DNA of 64,000 nucleotides from Panagrolaimus kolymaensis. Lineage: Eukaryota > Nematoda > Chromadorea > Rhabditida > Panagrolaimidae. Below, in pieces: positions 25,257 through 34,302 of the stretch. The stretch spans positions 1,488,001-1,552,000 of the forward strand of contig JAJQJQ010000039.1 in the NCBI GenBank assembly GCA_028622995.1, in the 5' to 3' direction. A model generated the notes under the pieces. That model was not told where the DNA came from. It searched no databases and saw only the letters and a program-made list of their open reading frames with translations. The stretch's first letter is position 1; every line of letters begins with the position of its first letter. The translations under genes were made by a program, and so were the position numbers.

Positions 25257-26374
25257 TCAAGCACCAATATTCAAGTTTGCTTCTTTACTATATTCATTTG
25301 CAATGCAACGTTTATGTTCGCATTTTCCATTAATATTTTCAAGAATGGGTGAAAGCGTTGTTGAACATTGGAATTTTACACCTGATTGAGAGCCACGGAA
25401 TCGAATGGGAACAGGATTATAAATTCCTGCAGTGAAATCATCTTCATACTATAAAAACTAAGATTTAATGAGGCTTGAAAAAAATAGGATGAAAATTACT
25501 TGAACATGGTGAAAAAGACTGGGTTCATTGGTGCATCCATCTTTATCAATCACAGGATAAGGTTTTTGGCCTTGACCGGTTACAGTACAATTGCTTACTT
25601 TTAGACAATAACCCTCACTTTTTTCACATTTAATTTTGTAATAAAGTTCATTGTTAAGTGATACGCCTAAAAAAATTAGTAACGTTTACAAAAATAATAT
25701 ACTGTGAGTAATTAATATTTTTTATAAATTTAAAAAATTTTGAAAGAAAGCAAAAGTTTAAGTTTTAAAAAAAGTTTGTCAAGTTTAACAAGTTGCAGTA
25801 AAATGCATTCCAATGAAGCTTGTGAATAAAAAATAATTGTTAAAAACAGTGGAGAAATTTATACCGAATTGATTAAATTTGTAAATATTGCTGTGTACTC
25901 TATCTTGCTAACAAATACTCAATTATAAGGATTCCCATTCAAAATTATGTTTACCACGAAAAAAATAAATTCATCGCAAAAAATGAAATGGAAAGTGAAA
26001 AGTTGCTAATGCCAACGTTCAAAAATTTTTGGAAAAGAATTTTTTAGTAACAAAAAGTTCTTGGCTTTCAAAAGAAAAATCAAAACTTTGGATTCAATTT
26101 AACACTAAAAAAACTTTGCAGGACTTTTATAATTTTAGCTCGATAACTAAAATACAAAAAAAATCTCATATTTCACGAATGCTATCAAAGTACCTCCTAA
26201 ATTCTGAAGAATCTCACCTGTCAATTCTTTTCCATTTGGACCATTTTCATGTACGGTAAAAACACATTTAGCTTCAGGTTGATTGGTTCCGCTTACATGT
26301 CCTTCAACAACTTCCGAATTTGATTGTTTTATAAATGAAAACAAAATTAAAACAAAAATAAATGGAGAAAGCAT
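25257..26374 (-). CDS. Short secreted ZP-C/cuticlin-like protein
   Basis: Three exons, 26374-26194, 25666-25500 and 25448-25257, join in phase and encode 179 residues. Residues 1-20 are a signal peptide (PFIFVLILFSFI, cleavage near SNS|E). The body matches the C-terminal half of a zona pellucida domain as found in nematode cuticlins: a cysteine-bearing strand (YCLKVSNCTV), then VIDKDGCTNEPSLF, equivalent to the family's IDxxGC motif, then VKFQCSTTL, equivalent to the ZP FQC strand, and a closing C-x4-C (KCEHKRC). The ZP-N half, furin site and transmembrane anchor of full cuticlins are absent. ZP proteins polymerise in cuticle and extracellular matrix. Here the protein may be a soluble capping or accessory form, which is inference. 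The first intron (26193-25667) is the longest. Confidence 0.75.
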
Positions 26375-26765
26375 TGATTTTAAAATTTAAAACTGCGCGA
26401 TTTTTTGATGAAAAATAAAATTCTTTGAATCGACTTTAAAAAAATAGGTCAGGGTTTGATTATTGCGCATCGACTGCCTTTCTTCTTTATCAATGTCAAA
26501 GATTTTCATCAAATTAATGGAAGTTTATTTATTTTTTTGATATGATATAGCTAAAAAAAAATAATGATGAGAATCATTTCTTTATGTTTTGAGGTCGGGT
26601 AAAAATGCTGGATGTATTATTTGAGACCACAATTGAAGCATGGTTATATTTCCATTTGACAACTTCAATCATAGCTGATAAAAATTATGAAAAGAAAAAG
26701 ATAAACTAAATTTTATTGTCAAATAACAACGAGATACTATACAAATACATTATTGAATATTTACA
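26375..26765. other. Spacer, no gene seen
   Basis: AT-rich upstream region of the minus-strand ZP-like gene. The start of transcription should lie here. No conserved motif or RNA gene was recognised. Confidence 0.4.
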
Positions 26766-27480
26766 TTAAGAACTATGTAATAACAGAATATGAGTTTTAT
26801 CATAAGTGACCAGCTTGATTTCAACTTGAATATTATCTTCATTTCTTCCATCCAAATATTTTCGAACAATACCAGCTACAATTTTTCCAATTTTATCTAA
26901 TCGATCCACAGTTTTTGAACTTTTTCTTTTCTTCCAAAGATTAATTCGACTAGGTGGAACACTTTGAAGATCATAAGCAGATGCACCACGTTGTTTACTA
27001 GACGTTGGATAATTTCCATTCATTTCCTCAGCTTTCTTAGTTTTATCTGGTACAGAAAATACATTATAACGATTTTAAATTTACAAATTAAATCATGATG
27101 AATAACATTTTTGTAATGAAGATATTCCAATTCCATGGTAAGCTAAAAAGAAAAAGAATAATTAACACTTTAATGCAAGGGTACATACTTGAGCAAAGTA
27201 AGTAAAAATTTTACGCTCATAAATTTATTTCGTGGATAAACATTGTTTTCGTTGTTGAATTTCATTACCAAGACTTTCACATTCTGCATATTCCATAACA
27301 GTATTAAACATTGGACCATCGATGAAAGATTCATAAAGACCAACAATAAATGTGTAATCTCATTTTTGAAATATTTGAGCTTCCATTAGATACATATAAA
27401 GTTTTACCCATTTATTTTCTATTTTTACCATTTTAATCACCACTCTTGTTTTCAAATCATCCTTACAATTTCCATTAAAC
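26766..27480 (-). pseudogene. Broken protein kinase (NEK-like fragment)
   Basis: On the minus strand, 27480 to about 27190 carries recognisable kinase blocks: VVIKMVKIE (beta-3-like), then FIVGLYESFIDGPMFNTVMEY (subdomain V hinge), then KIFTYFAQ (helix E). After a splice-like junction the exon near 27140-27060 adds LEYLHYKNVIHHDL, the catalytic-loop region. The frame is interrupted by TGA at 27360-27362 and TAA at 27225-27227, both inside the conserved order, and the Gly-rich loop and DFG motif are missing. The last open piece, 27050-26766 (86 codons ending in KTHILLLHSS), does not look like a kinase C-lobe and may be unrelated. The hinge pattern is closest to NEK-type kinases, but the assignment is weak. 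Best read as a decayed kinase gene next to an intact one. Confidence 0.6.
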
Positions 27481-27828
27481 ACAGCAAATATCTTGAACAT
27501 ACATCACGTTGAAATTCTATGATAAGAATATTATTGAAGAGTTTTAAGAATTGAATCCATTTTAAATAAATCAAATAATCGATAGCATAACAATAAGGAT
27601 ACACGTAAAATCAGCAGCTAGATGAGAAAGACACCTGAAATAAATGAAATATTATTATACGAAATAGATTTTAATGACAAACAAAATAGTAACACAACAA
27701 AAATTTTTCTAATGCTGAAATTGAAAAGAATTTTATTCTTAGAAATTATTTTTATTTTTCCTGTTGTGCTACTATTTTGCCATGAGCTGCTACCGAATAA
27801 CTTACAAAACATTGTCCTTACCTTTTTT
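27481..27828. other. Spacer between kinase fragment and intact kinase
   Basis: AT-rich sequence containing the 3' end of the intact minus-strand kinase (TTTATT-like signals) and whatever remains upstream of the broken kinase. No N-lobe Gly-rich loop was found here on the minus strand. Confidence 0.4.
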
Positions 27829-30509
27829 TTACATATTATTAAAAATGTTGATGAGTTTTGCAGTGGGAAATTTGGTACATTGTTGCTCTAAAATTAAAAA
27901 AGCATCCTCCCCTGGCAAGAAGATACTAGGGTCATCAATTTTTGATTTAGGAACATTTTCAAATGGAATTTCACCAGGTTTAAATGAGGTTGCTTCACTT
28001 GCGCCAATAACATAAGCATGACGTAAAACTCCTTTAATCGTTAGACGATCTCCTGCTTCCTTTTTCAACATCTTCTCGATCAAGTCTCTTGCAGGACTAT
28101 CACCAAAATTAATAACAGGTTCATATCGAAGAATCTTGTCTTTGAGCTTTTCTTTGTCAGCATCAGCGAACGGCAGACTTCTTTGTAACAAAGCAGTTAC
28201 CACCACACCAAACGACCATATATCTGAAGATACATCAGCTTCTTTACGTTCAATAACTTCAGGAGCTTCAAAACTAATGTTACCACGAGGCAAAATTTTT
28301 TTCGTTTTAACTTCTCGGGCATTTCCAAAATCCATTATTTTAATGTTGCCATCAGAAGTTAAGGCAATATTATCAATTTTGAAATCACTAAAAAATTGTT
28401 TTTAATAATTCAAACTTTTTAGGACAAAGAGCTCAGCATTCCTGTACACATTTTCAAGTATTCATTTTTATAACCATTATAGCTAATCTTAAAAAATTTA
28501 AAAGTCCAAGTTTATTTTAACCAAGAAAAAAGATGACGCTGCAAAGTTTTTGAACAACGAGGGAACTTCGCAATGTTTTATTCTATTTGGGAAATAATTT
28601 GTGATTTGTGGTGGCATGCTTTTGAATGAAGTAAAAAAAAGCATCAAAAATTTATAAAAAATGTTCCATTCTTGATTCTGAAGTTGCTATTTTAATGCAC
28701 ATATTCAATAGTGATCTAAAAAAACTTTTTTGCTCTCATAGATGACTTTTTTATTTAATCAAAATAATATGTGTAAGAAAATATAATATATTTTTTTGGA
28801 ATTCCTTTCCATCCGGTTGGTTCTAAATACTTTTCAAATTCCTCTATTGCTTAATCATAAAGTTTGATTTTCACTTACATGATTAAAGGGAATGAAAAAT
28901 TGATGAGAATTAATATATTTTTTGGTTGTAATTGTTAACTTTTTTTAATGCTTTTTTATTCTCAACATCTTTGAATTAGTCCATTAAAGAACCACATTTA
29001 TTTTTATAAAGCATTTTTAATCGAAAAAGAAAAGAAAATGTGTCGGTCAATTTGAATCAATGGGCTTCATAAAAAGCATACAAAACAATATTTTATAGAA
29101 GTTTTATTTTCCAATAATTTCAACGTTAAAATCAAATTCGGACTTTATTTTGTTTCGTTTTTTGTTAAATTAAAAAAAATGTTAATGACCCAAAATAGTA
29201 AAAAAAATTGGAATTATAAAACCATTTTGTAACGCTATAAATTTTGCAAATCTTTGTTTTTGGTAAATCTTCAGATTTGTTATCTCTTGGATTGAGGGAA
29301 AAAATTTAAATTGCTCTATGTCATTTATTTTTTGTAAAGCACTGCAAATAAGAAAGTGTATTTGATTTTTTATTTCTTGAATTACGGCCTCACTTTGGGA
29401 ATGAATTTTTTTCATGATGAATATGGTAAATGCTTTAAAAAAATTCCTTTTTTTTAAATGTTTACAAGTTTGCTAAGCTCCTTGCTTAAATAACAAAAAA
29501 ACAAACCCATGGGTTAAATTCCTTTTATGCAAAAATTTTAAGCCTTTAGTCATTTGAAGTACCATTGTTGCTTTAGCTTCTTCTGGGATCAATGATTTAA
29601 GCTTGAAAATATGATCATATAGAGTTCCACCTTTGATATATTCCATTACTAACACCCATTCCGTTTCATCATTGTATCCACTATAAATCAGCTTTGGGAA
29701 ATAATTGCAGTTTAAGAGCAACATATTCATTTCTGTTATGACATTAACAACGTTGTGGGCTCCAATATTCTTGAATCGTTTTTCAGCAAGGTCTTTGGAA
29801 CAAGTTCGAAGCTTAACCAATCTTGCGGAACCAAAGGTACCTTCACCTAAGAAGCGTCCATTTGTAAAACATGCAGCAAAGCCAGGAAACAAATTATTCA
29901 AGGAACCTCTAAAAAACAATATATTGAAGTTAATATTTTTAATAGTTCGCTTTTTATAGATTGTTTAGCTGAATTATTGTTAAATCATCGAATGTTATTT
30001 AAGTCTAATATATTTCTCTTTTTTGCCAACAAATAATTTGCTCTTCTTTAGAAAATATTGGTTAAATTTTCTTTGAAACTATTTTTTACGATTTCACTTT
30101 TTTACAAAACCATCAACCTTCTATTTTCTTGGATGTTTCTGCAAGTGATAATTAGAAGCTATTTTTTACTATATTCCCAGCTGAGATTCAATCTTTCGTT
30201 GCTTTAACTATCGAAAACGAACGTTGTTTTTTCTCTCTCGAATACAAGGACATATGTCTAGGAAATATGTGTTTTTTCTTAGAAAATTTTCAAAAGTTTG
30301 ATGGTTTTTTTGAATATTTTTATATGAGAATAATTTAACAAATGTTTGTATAAAGCAGGTAATTAATTTTATGTTTTTAAAGCAATTTTTGTCAAACAAA
30401 AAAATAAAAGAAAAACTAACTCAGCAAGAATAACACCAGCTTTAACTTGGAGAAAAAGACCATCATCAGATAATTCAAGCAACTTTTGATCGACTTTTTG
30501 GATATTCAT
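27829..30509 (-). CDS. Ser/Thr-kinase-like protein with HGD catalytic loop
   Basis: Three exons, 30509-30421, 29908-29507 and 28387-27829, join in phase and encode 349 residues. The Gly-rich loop is GEGTFGSARLV, the likely VAIK lysine lies in LAEKRF, and the hinge is WVLVMEYIKGGTLYDHI. The catalytic loop is split by the 1.1-kb second intron and reads LTHGDFKIDN after splicing: Asp, Lys and Asn of HxDxKxxN are kept, but the Arg of HRD is Gly. DFG is intact (IMDFGNAR), followed by an APE-like motif (SFEAPEVIE) and SSDIWSFGVV. The C-lobe ends near ACC-rich DRLTIKGVLRHAYV, with a C-terminal tail of about 50 residues. HGD kinases are non-RD and usually need no activation-loop phosphorylation. The protein is likely active, but family and substrate are unknown. 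Confidence 0.75.
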
Positions 30510-31389
30510 CTTATTTTCAACAACAATTATTACAAAATATCGTTTACCACAGAGCAATCTTAGAAATAAAAATGGGTTAAAAATAGAAAGCGCTGTGCCA
30601 GCGTTGAAGCTAAACTTTATTCTTTTTTTCTTTTATTCCTTCCATGGGTTTTTTTTCTTTTTCTTTCTATAAATTTACACAAGAAAAATCCAACGTTTAA
30701 ATGTTTAATTTACTTCTTTATTTTTCCTTCATTTTTATGTTATTAAGGATACTCCAAATCATTGTTGTCATATTTTTATTTCACCGCCGCAGCCATATCG
30801 CCGCCACGCTTCTTTTTTATTAATAAAGTCATTTTTAACAAAATTTAACTATATTTAAGCAATTATAAAGCAATTTTAAAAGCGACAGTAGTAACAAAAA
30901 CTTTAAATTAAAGCTTTTAAAATTGTTTTTTAATTTTTTTTTTGAAAAAACCAGATATTTTTGGCGGCGCCGTCATTTGAAGCTGAAGGTTGCCACCGCC
31001 GCCGCTGGCGGTGTGACAACACTGCTCCCAATCAAATGAATGAAAGTAAATGGCAAAATAGCCAACAAACAAGTTCCAACTTTTTCCTTTCGAAGTGTAA
31101 TAATGATGATCACAAAAACACGACATAAATTAAGCTAAATCTTTTTGGTTTAACCAAAAAAATTTTCCATGTTTTAATGTCGAATTATATTTTATCCTTT
31201 TATATTTTAAAAATTAAAAAAAAGTCTTTTCGAATCTGTATAATCAAAATAAATCAAATTATTTGCTTGAAACAATATTTTTATGCCGCCTTTTTTCTTT
31301 CCAGTATTAAAAACTTGTCTGTTTGACCTTTTGTCCTTTGAGTGAGAGAAGTTTATCTTTGCCCTTTTTGTTGTGTTGTTCTGTCGAGC
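30510..31389. other. Divergent intergenic region with a GC-rich patch
   Basis: Lies between the minus-strand kinase and a plus-strand gene, so it should hold both promoters. Two GC-rich patches (30781-30810 and 30960-31017) stand out from the AT-rich background; they begin and end with CACCGCC and GGCGGTG. TTTCTTTCCAG at 31294-31304 is a good acceptor for trans-splicing of the downstream gene. No coding frame is supported. Confidence 0.45.
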
Positions 31390-31465
31390 AGAGCTGTCGA
31401 ATGTTCGAAAAACCTTCGAATCGAATTTCGAAGCTTCGATTCGAAATTCGAAATTTGACAGCTCT
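31390..31465. mobile_element. 76-bp palindromic MITE-like element
   Basis: Starts AGAGCTGTC and ends GACAGCTCT, perfect 9-bp inverted ends, with imperfect pairing right to a central CGAAGCTTCG. The interior is made of repeated TTCGAA and TTCGAATCGAA blocks. It stops four bases before the ATG at 31469, so it forms most of the 5' leader if the acceptor at 31304 is used. No clear target-site duplication was found. Confidence 0.6.
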
Positions 31466-31468
31466 ACT

Positions 31469-32115
31469 ATGGAGTCTTTATGTCATAGGGGAAAAGGATG
31501 GGATAATATTGTAGCAGAAGAAGAATGGTTAGTTTCTGATTGGGAATTCCAAAATGGCAAAGATTTGGAATGGTTTATAGAAACGACCAAAAAGCTTCCA
31601 TATATTGATGATGGAGTTTCAACCATAGCTTCTGGGAGTTCTATTCTTGAAATACAAGAAAAAATGTTAATAATTTTAATTTTATTGATACTCCAAACAG
31701 AGCAGTAAGATTTGATTCTAAGCCGCATAAATATGTGACATACAAACATACTCGAAAGAAACGATCTTTAATCCATGCCCTTGTCAAACGACTTCCTCGT
31801 CGACGATCACTTCATCCAAGTTGGAAGGATGTTGATGTTGCAATTTATGCTAAAAATATTATTGAAAATGATGCACATCCTTTAAATTCTCTTACCCGCC
31901 GCTTTAATCAATGCCGCTTTGATAATGATTGTAATTTTATTTTTAATATTCCTGAAACTGAACCCATTGTTAAACCCAATGAGCTCATGGAAGCTCAAGA
32001 AGATCCCGATTATTTCCCCGGCGTTGCTCAAGCTGAAGATGATCCCTCAAATGAGGCACGGGATAGTTTTCACTGGAATGGCCAAGATAAACGTTCAATG
32101 GTTGATGTTAAATGA
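31469..32115 (+). CDS. Unknown basic/acidic protein with one frame break
   Basis: The first frame runs from ATG 31469 (MESLCHRGKGWDN) to about 31662; a second frame continues from there to TGA at 32113-32115. Codon use on both sides is like the neighbouring genes, and no intron can join them. Adding one base in the A-run at 31659-31664 would make one protein of about 216 residues. The middle is strongly basic (THTRKKR is approximated by KHTRKKRSLIH, then KRLPRRRSLHP), and the C-terminus is acidic. No domain was recognised. A splice acceptor at 31304 and the palindrome at 31390-31465 lie upstream. An AATAAA near 32245 follows. Either an assembly indel or a recent lesion; gene reality is likely, function unknown. 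Confidence 0.55.
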
Positions 32116-32910
32116 AAGTTGACAATTGAAAAATATCATGTGGTTATTAAAAAATGTAATATCGAAAGTTTGAATCCAAAATAATTCGTGAATTTTCATA
32201 TATATGTTGCTTTTTTCGTTATTAGTTTTGTGAAAAACTATCAATAAATTTTTATTCAATGTTGTTTTTGCTTGCTGATCGAAGAAAGATTGCACTTACA
32301 TACATGAATTTGTTAAGACCAACCATATTCACAAGAAACTAATATTTTTTGAGAAAATCACTCAGTTACCATATGACTAAACGAGCTAAAATCAAAAATC
32401 TTGCTTCGCTTTTATCCCGATTCAGCAATTAATTTCTTTTGCAAATAAACTTCTTTTTTTTTGCTACAAAAAATTTAGCTGTAATGTACTCAAGTTTTTA
32501 ACAATTTGATTTGGGAACTATGACGCAAATGAAAAAAAAAAACAAAGAAGCAAAACTAAAAAAAATTCTTCATAGTTTGCTTTATATCGCGTTGATGAAA
32601 AACGTCGAAATCCATGAGTCTCCAACACTCGTAAGCTTCACCACCTTTTTATTAAATTGTATTTTTTACTCTCTTCATATTTTAGATAATGGCACTAAAA
32701 ACGCTCGATTTAATTGTAAAATCCTTGTAGTTTCAACAAAAATTTGTTACAATATCCATCCAATTATCTAACCTTTTAGCCTTTCGTGCAAGTACTAACA
32801 AACGTTTTAATTTTTTATTATCTTTTGTCGACCATTTTTGATTCGCTTTTCTATGTTATTAATGTTGATGTCCATGTGTTTCAATAATTTTAAACTTGTA
32901 GTCTAAAACC
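32116..32910. other. Intergenic, no gene seen
   Basis: Contains the polyA signal of the upstream gene and AT-rich spacer. AACTTGTAG at about 32892-32900 is a likely trans-splice acceptor just before the uridine phosphorylase ATG. Short frames on both strands have no support. Confidence 0.5.
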
Positions 32911-34179
32911 ATGGCAAACGAAGCAGCTGAAATTCCTCCATTAGAAACTAAAAATCGTGAAGTTTGTGTAAATAATCCATTTTTGAATGAACAAATCGAT
33001 GATGTTCTTTATCATTTTGGCCTCACAAAAAGTAACACAAATTTTCCTGAAATATTTGGTGATGTTAAAGTTAGTTTTTTTCGTTATCAAAAAAAACAAA
33101 ACAAAGAGAAATTCTTTATATAAAAGCTTTCAAACCATAGACAAAAACATGCCCTTTAAAAAGACATCCTTGCGGTATAACTGGCTTTCATATCCGATAA
33201 ACTCCATTTTCTTTTTTATTGCTTTAAATTTTAGTATGTTTGCACTGGAGGTTCACCAACTCGATTCAAAATGTATGCTGAACGTTTTTCAAATGATTCA
33301 TGTATTCAATTAAGTCCAAACCTTTCAAAAAGTGATCGATTTGTTATGTTTAAAACTGGACCAATTTTATGGATTAATGTAAGTTAATTCCTTCAATCTC
33401 CGTACCATTTTCCCAAAAATCACATATTTCATTCAGCATGGAATGGGCGTACCATCCATGAGTATAATGTTAAATGAAACCATTAAACTTCTTCATTATG
33501 CTCACGCCACCGATGTTTCATTCATTCGTATTGGAACTAGTGGAGGCGTCGATGTTAAACCTGGAACAGTGGTAGTTGCAAATGGTACGGTTAATGGTTT
33601 GCTTGAAGAAGTCCACATTCAATATATTAATGGAAAAATTGTTAAACGTGAAGCTAAACTTAATCAACAATTAGCTAACGATTTATACCATCATGGCCGA
33701 TCCGTTTCAATACCGTTGTACAAGGAAAAACTTTATGCGCGGATGATTTTTATGAAGGTAAAATTTAATTAATTTTAAAAAAGCTTGAATACTTCCAAAA
33801 AATACAATCTTGCATGGTTACGATAAATTTAGTTTGGTTGTAATTTTTTACCAATAAATGTCAATGACTGAATCAAAAGTTTTTTTTAGGACAAATGCGT
33901 TTGGATGGAGCTTTTTGTGAATATGATGCTAAAGAAAAAGCAGGCTTCATTGCAAAATTGAAAGATATTGGCGTTCATAATATTGAAATGGAAGCCACTG
34001 GGTTTGCTTCCTTCACTTCTCGAGCCAACATCAAAGGTGCAATTATTTGCGTTGCTTTGGTCAATCGTCTCACCGGTGATCAAGTCGCTATCGATGAAGC
34101 AACTTACATTGATTATGAACTTCGTCCATACAAAATTGTTTCATCATTTCTTTTAGGAAAAGTTGCAAAAAATGATTAA
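32911..34179 (+). CDS. upp-1: Uridine phosphorylase (one frame break)
   Basis: Four exons, 32911-33069, 33235-33378, 33437-33757 and 33890-34179, encode about 305 residues. The enzyme splits uridine (and often thymidine) with phosphate into base and ribose-1-phosphate in pyrimidine salvage. Family hallmarks are present in order: VCTGGSPTRFKMYAE, KTGPILWINHGMGVPSMS, IRIGTSGGVDVKPGTVV (phosphate and ribose site), QMRLDGAFCEY, and NIEMEATGFASF (ribose contact EME). NP-fold family length is typical. In exon 3 the frame breaks near 33708-33712: before it the protein matches up to RSVS, and after one missing base it resumes as NTVVQGKTLCADDFYEG, which matches the vertebrate enzyme. The splice phase of exon 4 fits only the second frame. 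An assembly indel in an A-run is the simplest cause; otherwise the gene is dead. Confidence 0.88.
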
Positions 34180-34302
34180 TTCTAGCATAACTTTTAAAAG
34201 TATCATAATAAAAAGGAAATTAAAACAAAGTAATTAAAGAAAAATTTTTATTTTTACCATACAATCAGTATAAATTTACACAAAAAAACACAATTTTTAA
34301 AT

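Noticed and set aside
26029..26259. Plus-strand frame opposite the ZP-like gene
   Set aside because: It is the antisense of a real exon and its intron, with no independent support.
29182..29415. 78-codon minus-strand frame inside the large kinase intron
   Set aside because: It reads as a charged helical peptide, but no splice sites link it to the kinase and no family was recognised; it may be a gene remnant.
31655..31668. Programmed -1 ribosomal frameshift at the A-run
   Set aside because: The in-frame codons do not form a canonical X XXY YYZ slippery site and no stable structure follows closely, so an indel is simpler.
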